DNA from: Limnobacter sp. SAORIC-580
Lineage (GTDB): Bacteria; Pseudomonadota; Gammaproteobacteria; Burkholderiales; Burkholderiaceae_B
Reading direction: 5' to 3'
NCBI RefSeq assembly: GCF_013004065.1
Contig: NZ_CP053084.1
Span: forward strand, 372,001-436,000
Length of the DNA: 64,000 nt
Part shown: positions 51,503-60,592 of the stretch, piece by piece
Layout: every line of letters begins with the position of its first letter
Numbering within the stretch: the first letter of the stretch is position 1
The notes under the pieces: generated by a model
What the model was told of the DNA's origin: nothing
Databases searched by the model: none
The model's input: the letters and a program-made list of their open reading frames with translations, nothing else
Position numbers and translations under genes: made by a program

Positions 51503-53980
51503 TTAGTTGTTGCCGAACAGCCGTTCAATATCATCCCGCGGCTGCTCTCGCGGGCGGGCTGGTGCCGCGTGGCTGGTACCATCGCCTGCGGTGGGGTTGC
51601 CACTGATGGGTGCTTCGCCGCTGCCCTCGAGCATGCCGCCCAAGCCTTTCAGGAAATTGAAAAGGCTTGGAATGTCGTCGCCACCGCCGTTCACATCGAT
51701 GCGGCCCACGCCATTGCCGGGTGTGTATTCGGAGTAGTAATAATTCCCGTCGATGTATTCAATGCCTGGGGGGACCACTTGTGGTTTTTCTGGTGAATCA
51801 GCCAGCGCCACTTTCATGTAATCAATCCAGATTGGCAAGGCCAGGCCTCCACCAGTTTCGCGGGCACCCAGGTTGCGGGGTTGGTCGTAGCCAACCCAGG
51901 CCACCGCCGAAATGTCGCTGTTGTAGCCTGCGAACCAGGCGTCGTGGCTGTCGTTGGTGGTGCCTGTTTTGCCAACAATGTCTCCCCGGTTGAGCACTTT
52001 GGCCCGGGTGGCTGTGCCGCGCTCAACCACTTCGCGCAGAAGGCGGGTGGTCAGGAATGCATTGCGGGCATCGATTACACGGTTGGCTTCCTCGCCAGCA
52101 ACAGCAGGGCGGGCACGGGCCACAATTCGACCGGTGCCATCGGTGATTTTTTCAATCAAATAGGGTTTGACGCGGTAACCCGAATTGGCAAATACGGCAA
52201 ACGCGCTGGCCATTTGAAGGGGGTTTGTTGTAACAGCGCCCAAGGCCATGGTGAGGTAGGGCGGCACATTGGCAGCAGGAAAGCCAAACTGTGTGGCCCA
52301 ACGCTGGCCGTATTGTGGGGTAATTTCTTGTAGCACCCGGATGGACACCATGTTTTTCGACTTGGCCAGGCCTTCTTTGAGCAACATGGGGCCATCGTAC
52401 TTGCCATCGTAGTTTTTCGGGCTCCAGTCCTTGCCACCCGGGGTGTCGGCTGGCACAAAAATGGGCTCATCGGCCACCAGTGTGGTTGGTGTGATTCCCT
52501 TTTCAAGTGCAGCAGAATACACAAATGGCTTGAATGCCGAGCCCGGTTGGCGGGTGGCTTGGGTGACATGGTTGAATTTGTTGCGAGAAAACTCGAACCC
52601 ACCGGACAGGGCGCGGATTGCGCCGTCTTTGGGGCTAATGGCAATAAACGCAGCTTCCACTTCAGGCAATTGCGTCAGCATGGGGGGCTGGTCTTTGCGT
52701 TTTAAAATACGCACAACAGCACCACGTTTCAGTCGTTTGTTGGCTGGGGCGCGTTCATTTAACCAGCTTTCTGCAGGCTTCAGGCTTGTGCCTGTCAGTT
52801 TTAGGGGCTCCCCTGCGCCTTGCGACACCACCACTTCAGTGGGGCTGGCTGATAGCACCACTGCGCTTTGTAAAAAGCCGTAGTCGGTGTAGTCGCTGAT
52901 GTTGTCACCGATGACTTCTTCGGCTTCTTTTGGGTCGTTGGGCAGCTCAATGTAGCCTTCAGGGCCACGGAAGAATTGACGCAGTTCATAGTCCATCACG
53001 CTGTTGCGCAAGGCGCGCTGGGCAGCACGCTGTTCTTTTGCAATCAAGGTTGTGGTCACGGTGATGCCCGAGGTATAGGCTTCTTCGCCATACATTTCAA
53101 CCACGGCCTGGCGTGCCATTTCAGCTGCATAGTCAGCATTGATGGTCAGGCCTGTTGTGGCCTCGATGTCATCGCCGTTGGCTTTGCGGTTGCGGTACAC
53201 CAACTCGGTGTTCAAGGCTTCTTCAAACTGTGCATCGTCGAGATACTCGAGGTCGTTCATGCGGCGTAGTACATACTCCTGGCGCACACGGGCACGGCTT
53301 GGATTTACGATTGGATTGTAGGCAGAGGGCGCTTTGGGCAAACCAGCCAACATGGCTGCCTCTGCGGCATTGATGTCGCGCAGCGGTTTGCCGAAATACA
53401 CTTGTGAGGCAGATTGAAACCCGTAGGCGCGTTGGCCCAGGTAAATCTGGTTGATATAAAGCTCCAGAATTTCGTCTTTGCTCAGGCTGTCTTCAATTTT
53501 GTAGGCCAGCAGCACTTCATACAGTTTGCGGGTCCAGGTTTTGTCTCGGGTCAGGAAGAAATTGCGGGCGACCTGCATGGTAATGGTGCTGGCGCCCTGT
53601 GTGCGCCCGCCCGAGGTGACGTTGGTCACCAAGGCCCGTGCAACGCCCATGAAGTCGATGCCGCCGTGCTCGTAGAACCGATCGTCCTCGGCCGCCAAAA
53701 TGGCTTGTTGCATCACCAAGGGCACCTCGGTAATGTCGACTGGGCGGCGCCGTTCTTCGCCAAATTCACCGATGAGTACGCCATCGGTAGTCAACACGCG
53801 CAGCGGCACTTTGGGTCGGTAATCAGTCAGGGTATCGAGGTCGGGTAACTTGGGGAAAATAAGTGCCAAGGCCACGCCCACGAGCAGCGCGCCAGACACG
53901 CCCAAGCCGATCAGTACGGTGAGCGCGGTCGCAATAAAGCCATCGGAGTGGTGCTTGAGGCGGATTTTGTTTGAATTCAC
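51503..53980 (-). CDS. mrcA: Penicillin-binding protein 1A (bifunctional class A PBP)
   Basis: 825 aa. Short cytoplasmic N-terminus, one membrane helix at about residues 16-42, glycosyltransferase-51 domain (EDDRFYEHGGIDFMG, GASTITMQVARNFFL), an inserted OB-like region, then the transpeptidase with SxxK in PGSAFKPF, SxN in KSKNMVS and KTGTT in VGKTGTTNDSHD. Polymerises and crosslinks peptidoglycan. The C-terminus is Pro/Gly-rich. GTG start without a clear ribosome binding site. Adjacent to and divergent from pilM, as ponA/mrcA is in many Proteobacteria. Confidence 0.96.
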   Translation of the reverse strand: MNSNKIRLKHHSDGFIATALTVLIGLGVSGALLVGVALALIFPKLPDLDTLTDYRPKVPLRVLTTDGVLIGEFGEERRRPVDITEVPLVMQQAILAAEDDRFYEHGGIDFMGVARALVTNVTSGGRTQGASTITMQVARNFFLTRDKTWTRKLYEVLLAYKIEDSLSKDEILELYINQIYLGQRAYGFQSASQVYFGKPLRDINAAEAAMLAGLPKAPSAYNPIVNPSRARVRQEYVLRRMNDLEYLDDAQFEEALNTELVYRNRKANGDDIEATTGLTINADYAAEMARQAVVEMYGEEAYTSGITVTTTLIAKEQRAAQRALRNSVMDYELRQFFRGPEGYIELPNDPKEAEEVIGDNISDYTDYGFLQSAVVLSASPTEVVVSQGAGEPLKLTGTSLKPAESWLNERAPANKRLKRGAVVRILKRKDQPPMLTQLPEVEAAFIAISPKDGAIRALSGGFEFSRNKFNHVTQATRQPGSAFKPFVYSAALEKGITPTTLVADEPIFVPADTPGGKDWSPKNYDGKYDGPMLLKEGLAKSKNMVSIRVLQEITPQYGQRWATQFGFPAANVPPYLTMALGAVTTNPLQMASAFAVFANSGYRVKPYLIEKITDGTGRIVARARPAVAGEEANRVIDARNAFLTTRLLREVVERGTATRAKVLNRGDIVGKTGTTNDSHDAWFAGYNSDISAVAWVGYDQPRNLGARETGGGLALPIWIDYMKVALADSPEKPQVVPPGIEYIDGNYYYSEYTPGNGVGRIDVNGGGDDIPSLFNFLKGLGGMLEGSGEAPISGNPTAGDGTSHAAPARPREQPRDDIERLFGNN

Positions 53981-54051
53981 AGGTCGGAGCAGGATTGGTG
54001 TCAGTGGTTACATTGTATCTGCCAACGCACGGGAATTTCCGATCGTTGACT

Positions 54052-54084
54052 CTAGTGGTGAATTCGTGCTCTCCCCCTAGTGGT
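54052..54084 (+). repeat. Direct repeat CTAGTGGT upstream of pilM
   Basis: CTAGTGGT at 54052-54059 and again at 54077-54084, 25 bp apart start to start, in the 180-bp PBP1A/pilM gap. A TTGACT at 54046 overlaps the first copy's edge but has no good -10. Could be paired protein-binding sites. Confidence 0.35.
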
Positions 54085-54127
54085 TGTACCCCTCCAATGA
54101 GGGTTAGCTGGCTACGCTGAATTCTCT

Positions 54128-54154
54128 ACCCTGAAGCTCTACCTTGCTCAGGGT
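54128..54154 (+). promoter_or_regulatory. Hairpin covering the pilM Shine-Dalgarno sequence
   Basis: ACCCTGA (54128-54134) can pair with TCAGGGT (54148-54154), a perfect 7-bp stem with a 13-nt loop. The AGGG in the 3' arm is the only ribosome binding site for the pilM ATG at 54161. Confidence 0.5.
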
Positions 54155-54160
54155 TCATTC

Positions 54161-55129
54161 ATGAAATCAGTTCGAAAGTGGTTTTTTAGCTTGCACGCGG
54201 GCGCGGCCCATGCCTTGTCCATCTCGTTCAGTGGTGGCAGGTGGCGGTGGGTTTACGGAGAAATTGAGCGCCAGGGCCGCCTGTCATTCAAGTCGATTCG
54301 TGCATCGGGTGGCGGTACCCTGGAGCTTGTCCCTCAGGATGATGCTTTGTTGAGCGCGGCATCCCTGGAGCAAGCGATCGTGGCTGCAATTCGGGAGCTA
54401 CCACCCACTCTGGCCAAGCCACAGTTCGTGGTGGTTTCTGTGCCTTCCAAACATGCTTATTTGGGGGAGATTGGCGTGGCCAAGGATGAGCGCGAGAACT
54501 TGATTCGTTTTCAGATTCAGGAATTGATGGAAGCCGCTGCGGGGGAATCGGAGCGTGAGGCTGCTTTTGATTGGCAGGTGAAGGCAGAACTGTCAGATGG
54601 CAGCATTAGCCTGGCTGTTGCAGGAATTGACCAAAAACAGGTTGATGAAATCATGCGTGCCTGCCAGTCCTGTGGATTGACCTGTCTGGGCATTACGCTG
54701 GACACCGTGGCTGCCATGAATGGCTATTTGCAGATGGCTCCTGCTGCATTGAAGTCGGCAGATATCCGTTTCCTGTTGCACGGTGAACTGTCTCGCCACC
54801 ATGTTCGATTGGCCGTTTTCTCTCAAGGTGTGCTGTTCAATGAAAGCTGGGAGCACAGCGAGGAGGGCTTCTCGGTGGTGCAGGCAGTGTCTGCGCTGGA
54901 GCGCCTTGTATCGACTTGGACACGAGACGGTGCCCCTGAGGAGGTTGCTTCGGTTCGCCTGATTCTTGGAGGCGAGCTGATGTATGCAAAAGGATGTGAG
55001 TCAACTGCCAAACGCAGCCAAACCTTGTCACCACGCTTGATTGATATTTCTCCCCGAAAAGAATTGCAAGGACGATGGCATGACGACGTGGTGCCGTTTG
55101 GTGCTTTGGAGGCGATGCCATGCGAGTAA
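54161..55129 (+). CDS. pilM: Type IV pilus assembly protein PilM (divergent)
   Basis: 322 aa, called mainly from position at the head of pilMNOPQ and from the middle of the sequence: VSVPSKHAYLGEIGVAKDER, RFQIQELM and VAGIDQKQVDEIMRACQSCG follow the PilM pattern. PilM is normally an actin-like cytoplasmic ATP-binding protein that holds the PilN tail. Here the N-terminal phosphate-1 motif (usually GIDIGSxxVK) is replaced by SLHAGAAHALSI, so nucleotide binding may be lost. Overlaps pilN by 10 bp. Confidence 0.8.
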   Translation: MKSVRKWFFSLHAGAAHALSISFSGGRWRWVYGEIERQGRLSFKSIRASGGGTLELVPQDDALLSAASLEQAIVAAIRELPPTLAKPQFVVVSVPSKHAYLGEIGVAKDERENLIRFQIQELMEAAAGESEREAAFDWQVKAELSDGSISLAVAGIDQKQVDEIMRACQSCGLTCLGITLDTVAAMNGYLQMAPAALKSADIRFLLHGELSRHHVRLAVFSQGVLFNESWEHSEEGFSVVQAVSALERLVSTWTRDGAPEEVASVRLILGGELMYAKGCESTAKRSQTLSPRLIDISPRKELQGRWHDDVVPFGALEAMPCE

Positions 55130-55698
55130 TTCTATTCAATCTTTACCCTTACCGGGTGTTGCGTGAGACACGCAGAAAGCGCCGTTTCATGGCCGAGTTG
55201 ACGGTGGGTGTAGTGCTCGGTTTGGGTGCCTGCTACGCCATTGGCAGCGAATTTAGCGCGCGCGTGGCAAGACAAGAGGAATTTCTTGGCAATTTGAGCG
55301 CGATGGAATCAGAAATGGCGACACGCGTGGCCGAGGTTCAAGCCATGAAAGACAAGGTGACGGTGTTGAATCGCCAGGTGAGTGCTTTGGAGGCGGTGGA
55401 AAAAGAATCGATTCTTGCAAGCAGATGGGTTTCTTTCCTTGACGGGACGGTGCCTTCCAATGTGTCGATGACGCGTTTGTTTGTGAGCAAAGACGTGTTG
55501 ATCATCAACGGCTTTACTGATGCGGTGTCAAGCCTGGCGCAGTGGGTGGACCAAATGGAGGCTGGCAACAGCCTGTTCGAATCAGTCGACCTGGTATCGG
55601 TGACTGAGCCGAAGCAGACGGTCAAGGGCGTGGTGGACAACCGCCATCTGTTTGAGATCAGGGCTATTTTGCGAGGTGCTGAGCATGCGCCTGGATGA
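55120..55698 (+). CDS. pilN: Type IV pilus alignment protein PilN
   Basis: 192 aa. Short cytoplasmic N-terminus with the PilM-binding motif here as FNLYPYR (family INLLPxR), one membrane helix at about 25-45, a coiled-coil stretch (about 50-95) and a ferredoxin-like periplasmic domain. Pairs with PilO in the inner-membrane alignment complex. Overlaps pilO by 14 bp. Confidence 0.9.
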   Translation: MRVILFNLYPYRVLRETRRKRRFMAELTVGVVLGLGACYAIGSEFSARVARQEEFLGNLSAMESEMATRVAEVQAMKDKVTVLNRQVSALEAVEKESILASRWVSFLDGTVPSNVSMTRLFVSKDVLIINGFTDAVSSLAQWVDQMEAGNSLFESVDLVSVTEPKQTVKGVVDNRHLFEIRAILRGAEHAPG

Positions 55699-56299
55699 GA
55701 TGAGTTTTCGGGACTTGGCCGATGAACTGCCCTTGCTTCCTTGGTCAAAAAGGCTGTTGTTGATTGGGGGGCTTTGGTTGGTGTTTTTGGTGCTGGGTTT
55801 TTTTCTGTTCTGGAAAGACACCTTAACCGTAAGCACACAACTTGAAACCAATATTCAGGAATCTTTGGCCCGTCTGGATACGCAGTCGCGTTTGTTGCTG
55901 GACCGACCTGCGATTGAGGCTGAATTGGCTCAACTGGAGGTGCAGTTGCCTTTGCTGAAAATGGCCTTGCCCTCTGAGCGTGAACTGGCCTCGCTGCTGG
56001 AGCGTATCAATGAAGTGATTCTGGATCACGAATTAAAGCTTGCCGAGTTTACGCCCAAAGAGCCATTGAACCGCGAAGTGATGCGTGTGGTGCCGGTGAC
56101 AGTCAGTGTGCGCGGTGATGGCGATGCAATTTCACGTTTGCCGAATTACATTGCCGCACTTAGCCGCCAGGTGAGTTTGAAGGAGTTTGACATGGCGTAT
56201 TTGCCGGATGAGGGTGGTTGGAAAATGACCGGTGAGCTGAATGCCTTTGCACAACTGCCCTTGAATGCACCGCAAGCCGTGGAGGTCGAAAACCCATGA
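55685..56299 (+). CDS. pilO: Type IV pilus alignment protein PilO
   Basis: 204 aa. ATG at 55685 with GAGGTG 6 bases upstream; an in-frame start 11 codons earlier is rejected. One membrane helix (LLLIGGLWLVFLVLGFFLFW), coiled coil around 45-95, and a C-terminal ferredoxin-like domain. Dimerises with PilN. ATGA overlap with pilP. Confidence 0.9.
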   Translation: MRLDEMSFRDLADELPLLPWSKRLLLIGGLWLVFLVLGFFLFWKDTLTVSTQLETNIQESLARLDTQSRLLLDRPAIEAELAQLEVQLPLLKMALPSERELASLLERINEVILDHELKLAEFTPKEPLNREVMRVVPVTVSVRGDGDAISRLPNYIAALSRQVSLKEFDMAYLPDEGGWKMTGELNAFAQLPLNAPQAVEVENP

Positions 56300-56814
56300 T
56301 GGACTTTCTCTTTTCGATACTGCTGGTGCCCTTTTTTCCTGAATTGGGAGATCCCCAGGACAATCACGCCGTGGCCATGGCGGAGTTGGGGCAACGCCTG
56401 AACGCGGGTCAGAGGCAAGCTGGGGATGTATCAGAGCCTGAAGATTCAAGCGCGTTACAACACGCGGGCAACTTGAGTGTTCGTGCGGCAGATTTACCGC
56501 CGATCACCGGTCGTTTGTTTCAATGGTCGAGTACCCAATGGGGCGATGAGGCCGATCGGCGCGCAGCCGTTAATTTGTCGGCGGAATCGTTGCGCCTGAC
56601 GGGTTTGATTGAGTCGGCTGGTCAACGTGTTGCCATTCTGAATGACGGGCACGTCGACCATGTTGTTGGGGTGGGCAGTTACGTGTTGGGCACCTACAAA
56701 GTGACCTCTTTTGGACCGGGGCAGGTTGTGCTGTCGCGAATAGACTCCAGGGCGGGAGAAAAGCGCCTTGAACTGAACTTGATGCCAGTGAACATACCCG
56801 AGGATGCTCAATGA
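56296..56814 (+). CDS. pilP: Type IV pilus protein PilP without a lipobox
   Basis: 172 aa. The C-terminal half has the PilP beta-sandwich pattern: LTGLIESAGQRVAILNDGH, VGVGSYVLGTYKVTSFGPGQ. PilP links the PilNO complex to the PilQ secretin and is usually an inner-membrane lipoprotein. This protein has no cysteine at all, and its N-terminus MMDFLFSILLVPFFPELG is only a short hydrophobic stretch, so lipidation is impossible. Two ATGs in tandem (56296, 56299). ATGA overlap with pilQ. Confidence 0.85.
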   Translation: MMDFLFSILLVPFFPELGDPQDNHAVAMAELGQRLNAGQRQAGDVSEPEDSSALQHAGNLSVRAADLPPITGRLFQWSSTQWGDEADRRAAVNLSAESLRLTGLIESAGQRVAILNDGHVDHVVGVGSYVLGTYKVTSFGPGQVVLSRIDSRAGEKRLELNLMPVNIPEDAQ

Positions 56815-58892
56815 ACAATCAACTATTTAATGCTGGGTTTGTGCGAACTTGTTTTAAGGCAGTTGCGCTGGCAGCGGGTTTGCTGATGCATTTTCAAGTT
56901 CATGCCCTGGCGGTGGTGGACGCCAAACTGGAAGAGTTGGCCGACCAGGCCCGCGTGACCCTGTTTTTTGATCAGGATTTCGATGGCAAATTGGGCTTGT
57001 TCCGGATTGCAAACCCTGCCCGACAGGTGCTTGATTTTCCCGTTGAATTGGGCAACAGCACGCTACCCATGGCTTTTCCCTCGGGCAGCAGAATCAAAAA
57101 GGCCCAGCTGATCGCGGCGGGCGGAAAAACCCGACTTGTGTTTGAGTTGGCGCAAAATTACGAAGTGCAGCTTAATCAAAAAGATCGCGCAATTGAGCTG
57201 ACATTCTCCGGACCAAAACCCTTTCAGCCCAACGGCGGGCAGGCAGCGGTGTTGTCTGAGCAAAGTGAGCTCAAAGACACTGTTGCGCAGATCATGGGCA
57301 GGCCTGCAATGATTGCAGAAGGCCCGGTCATGAAAGCCTGGAAGATGGACAAATTGGCTGGGAAATGGGTGCTTCGGCTGGAGTTCGATCGGCCCGATAT
57401 TGTAGCGGACGCGATGCTGCTGAACGACCAGTTGAAAGTCAGGTTCGCCAATGCGCAACTTGCTTCGGGTGTTGCGCGGCAATTGCAAACCACTGGAGAT
57501 TCACCGATTGCCATGGCGGAGTTGAAGCCTGGAGATTTGGCATTGACTGTTCAGATGAAACTGAATGGTGCCACGCACCTGGTGCGTCAACGTGGACCAG
57601 TGGTGGAGGTTGAGCTAAGCCCGACGCAAAACATGGCTGCACAAACAAAGGCAATTGAACTGAAGCCCGCAACTTCAGAGCAAAGTGTGGTGGCCCGATA
57701 CATAGGTCGCCCAATTACGCTCGACTTCAAGGATGCTGATATACGCACCGTGATGCAGGTGTTTGCCGACTTTACAAAAATGAACCTGGTGTTGAGCGAC
57801 TCGGTTCAGGGCAAGGTGACGGTGTTTCTTAAAGATGTACCGTGGGACCAGGCGCTGGACATTGTGATGCGCTCCAAAGGTTTGGTGTCGAGCCAGTCGG
57901 GCAATGTGTTGTTGGTTTCCACGCCCACGGATGTCACCAACGATCAGTTTCAAACCGCCAACCGCCGTGCTCAGGACGAAATGGAGCCCTTGGTGTCCAA
58001 GGTGTTTCAGGTGAGCTATCAAAAAACAGCCGACTTGGTGGCGTTGATCAAATCAGAGGATTCCAAACTGTTGTCGGCTCGAGGCACCTTGATTTCAGAT
58101 GAGCGCACCAGCCAGATTTTCGTTCAAGACACGCCTACCCGGCTTGAGCGCATCAGCATGATCATCAATGGTCTGGACAAACCTGTGAAGCAGGTGATGA
58201 TTGAGGCGCGTGTTGTGCTTGCAGATACCTCGGTGTCTCGAGATTTGGGCATCAGGTTGCGGGCTTTGTCAGCTCGGGCCGACCCGGGTTTTGAGGATGT
58301 TGGCGATCAGTTTGGCAGCGGCAATTTCGTGAATACCGGTGTTGAAAACGCGACCAATTTGGGCTACACCCTGTTCAATGCCAATTCAACGCGATTGATC
58401 AATTTGCAGCTTCGGGCGCTTGAAATTGAAAACAAGGTGCGCACGGTGTCCAATCCCCGCGTCATTACCTCGAACAAAGAACCTGCCTTGATTGAGCAGG
58501 GTACTGAAATTCCTTACCAAATTGCCACCAGCAGTGGTGCAACAGCCACCGAGTTCAAGGAGGCCAATTTGAAGTTGGCAGTGACACCTCAAATTGCACC
58601 CGACGGCACGGTGCTGCTGGATGTGGATGTTGCGAAAGACTCCATCGGAATAGAAACTTCCAACGGACCTGCGATCGACACACGCCGGGTGAAAACCAAA
58701 GTTTTGGTCAGCGACGGAGGCACAGTGGTTCTGGGTGGTATTTTCGAAGAAGATGACAATGTGCTGAATGACAAAACCCCGTTTTTGGGTGATATCCCGG
58801 GGTTGGGTGTCTTGTTTCGTGGCAAAAATGAATCCAAGCGCCGTGCTGAATTGTTAATCTTTTTGACGCCGGTTGTGCTTACAAGCCAATAG
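56811..58892 (+). CDS. pilQ: Type IV pilus secretin PilQ
   Basis: 693 aa. Signal peptide roughly 1-33 (ends VHALA), AMIN-type N-terminal domains for peptidoglycan contact, an STN/N0 domain (PITLDFKDADIRTVMQVFAD), a secretin N1 region with VSTPTDV, and the C-terminal secretin pore (VRTVSNPRVITSNKEPA, GGTVVLGGIFEED, IPGLGVLFRGK). Forms the outer-membrane channel for pili and DNA uptake. 49 bp before aroK, a conserved neighbour. Confidence 0.96.
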   Translation: MNNQLFNAGFVRTCFKAVALAAGLLMHFQVHALAVVDAKLEELADQARVTLFFDQDFDGKLGLFRIANPARQVLDFPVELGNSTLPMAFPSGSRIKKAQLIAAGGKTRLVFELAQNYEVQLNQKDRAIELTFSGPKPFQPNGGQAAVLSEQSELKDTVAQIMGRPAMIAEGPVMKAWKMDKLAGKWVLRLEFDRPDIVADAMLLNDQLKVRFANAQLASGVARQLQTTGDSPIAMAELKPGDLALTVQMKLNGATHLVRQRGPVVEVELSPTQNMAAQTKAIELKPATSEQSVVARYIGRPITLDFKDADIRTVMQVFADFTKMNLVLSDSVQGKVTVFLKDVPWDQALDIVMRSKGLVSSQSGNVLLVSTPTDVTNDQFQTANRRAQDEMEPLVSKVFQVSYQKTADLVALIKSEDSKLLSARGTLISDERTSQIFVQDTPTRLERISMIINGLDKPVKQVMIEARVVLADTSVSRDLGIRLRALSARADPGFEDVGDQFGSGNFVNTGVENATNLGYTLFNANSTRLINLQLRALEIENKVRTVSNPRVITSNKEPALIEQGTEIPYQIATSSGATATEFKEANLKLAVTPQIAPDGTVLLDVDVAKDSIGIETSNGPAIDTRRVKTKVLVSDGGTVVLGGIFEEDDNVLNDKTPFLGDIPGLGVLFRGKNESKRRAELLIFLTPVVLTSQ

Positions 58893-58941
58893 CACATGCT
58901 TTACCGTACAATGATTTGATTGTTCACAAAGACTTAACGAA

Positions 58942-59499
58942 GTGTCTAATCAATGCATTGTGCTGGTGGGCATGATGGGTGCCGGCAAAAGCACAGTCGG
59001 CAAGGCCTTGGCCAAGCATCTGTCCTGGGAATTCACTGACACCGATCACCTGATCGAGCATCAAACAGGTGTCAGTATTCCCGTTATTTTCGAGATTGAG
59101 GGCGAGGCTGGTTTTCGTCGACGAGAATCGACTGCGCTGGCCAGCTTTGTTGGCCGGGAAAGGCAGGTGATCGCCACCGGCGGCGGCATCGTGCTGGCGC
59201 CAGAAAATCGTGAACTTCTGAAGCAAATTGGTGCTGTGGTGTATTTAAGCGCCTCGGCGGCTGAACTGTACCAACGCACGCGGATGGACAAGAACCGCCC
59301 CTTGCTGCAAGGCCCCAACCCCCGCAAGAAAATTGAAGAATTGCTGGCAGCGCGATTGCCACTGTACAAACAGTGCGCCGATGTGGTCGTGGAGACTGGC
59401 CGGCAACCTGTTTACCAAATTGTGAACAAAATCAGCCATGCTTTAAAATTGGGCCAAAAGGCGCCCGACACTGAACAGAAGGCCACCGGAACAGAATGA
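58942..59499 (+). CDS. aroK: Shikimate kinase
   Basis: 185 aa, GTG start. Walker [15 protein letters not shown] in FTDTDHLIE, shikimate-binding GGG in IATGGGIVL, and LID arginine in [13 protein letters not shown]. Phosphorylates shikimate in aromatic amino acid synthesis. ATGA-type overlap with aroB. The pilQ-aroK-aroB order is old in Proteobacteria. Confidence 0.96.
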   Translation: MSNQCIVLVGMMGAGKSTVGKALAKHLSWEFTDTDHLIEHQTGVSIPVIFEIEGEAGFRRRESTALASFVGRERQVIATGGGIVLAPENRELLKQIGAVVYLSASAAELYQRTRMDKNRPLLQGPNPRKKIEELLAARLPLYKQCADVVVETGRQPVYQIVNKISHALKLGQKAPDTEQKATGTE

Positions 59500-60590
59500 G
59501 TCAATACACCCTTGAAGTTGATTTGGGCGAACGCAGTTACCCGATTCACATCGGCGCGGGCCTGCTAGACAAGGCTGCCCTTTTTCAGCCCCATGTGGCG
59601 GGTAAAACCGTGATGATTTGTACCAACACCACGGTAGGGCCGTTGTATGCAGAACGTTTGAAAACCACGTTGCAGCAAGCAGGTGCGAAGCTGGTACATG
59701 TGGTCAGCCTGCCGGACGGCGAGGAATACAAAGACTGGCCCACCCTGCAGCGGGTGTTTGATGCCTTGTTGCAAAACCACTGCGACCGCAAAACCGTGTT
59801 GGTGGCGCTGGGCGGCGGTGTGATTGGGGACATGGGCGGCTTTGCGGCGTCCGCCTTCATGCGCGGAATTCCCTTTATTCAGGTGCCCACCACTTTGCTG
59901 AGTCAGGTGGACAGTTCGGTGGGTGGAAAAACCGGTATCAACCATCCCTTGGGCAAAAACATGATTGGTGCGTTTTACCAGCCGCAAATGGTGTTGACCG
60001 ATATCTCTACCCTGAACACCTTGCCGGATCGCGAACTGAGTTGCGGCCTGGCTGAAATCATCAAGCATGGCGCAATCGCAGACACTGAATACCTGGACAT
60101 GGTCGAGGCCAACATGCCCGCTCTGCTGAACCGTGATCCCGAGTTGTTGGCGCTCGTGGTGAAGCGTTCCTGCGAGATCAAGGCCGATGTGGTGTCTAAA
60201 GATGAACGTGAAGGTGGCATACGCGCCATTTTGAATTTTGGTCATACCTTCGGGCATGCGATTGAAGCAGGCATGGGCTATGGCCAGTGGTACCACGGCG
60301 AGGCCGTGGGTTGTGGCATGGTGATTGCTGCCGATTTGTGCCGCCGCATGGGTCGCCTGAGCGTGGAAGAATCTGCCCGCCTGAAGAAGATTGTGATTGA
60401 TGCCCGGTTGCCAGCCATTCCGCCACGCTTGGGCGTGGACAAGTTCATGGCGCTGATGGCCCATGACAAAAAAGCGGATTCGGGCTCGATTAAATATGTG
60501 CTGTTGAATGGCCTGGGTGGGGCATCCACCTCGCCGGCCGATGAGGCCCTTGTACGGCAAACATTGCAGGAAATGGGGGCAGGGGACTAA
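59496..60590 (+). CDS. aroB: 3-dehydroquinate synthase
   Basis: 364 aa NAD-dependent, metal-dependent enzyme that cyclises [18 protein letters not shown] binds [23 protein letters not shown] and the metal ligands in [17 protein letters not shown] and [10 protein letters not shown] are present. Coupled to aroK; dgt starts 3 bp after the stop. Confidence 0.97.
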   Translation: MSQYTLEVDLGERSYPIHIGAGLLDKAALFQPHVAGKTVMICTNTTVGPLYAERLKTTLQQAGAKLVHVVSLPDGEEYKDWPTLQRVFDALLQNHCDRKTVLVALGGGVIGDMGGFAASAFMRGIPFIQVPTTLLSQVDSSVGGKTGINHPLGKNMIGAFYQPQMVLTDISTLNTLPDRELSCGLAEIIKHGAIADTEYLDMVEANMPALLNRDPELLALVVKRSCEIKADVVSKDEREGGIRAILNFGHTFGHAIEAGMGYGQWYHGEAVGCGMVIAADLCRRMGRLSVEESARLKKIVIDARLPAIPPRLGVDKFMALMAHDKKADSGSIKYVLLNGLGGASTSPADEALVRQTLQEMGAGD

Positions 60591-60592
60591 CA

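Noticed and set aside
54012..54017. TACAAT on the minus strand as a PBP1A -10 box
   Set aside because: No convincing -35 at the right distance; left unannotated.
59565..60560. 331-codon minus-strand frame opposite aroB
   Set aside because: Shadow of aroB; composition dominated by His, Gln and Gly, no domain pattern, no ribosome binding site.
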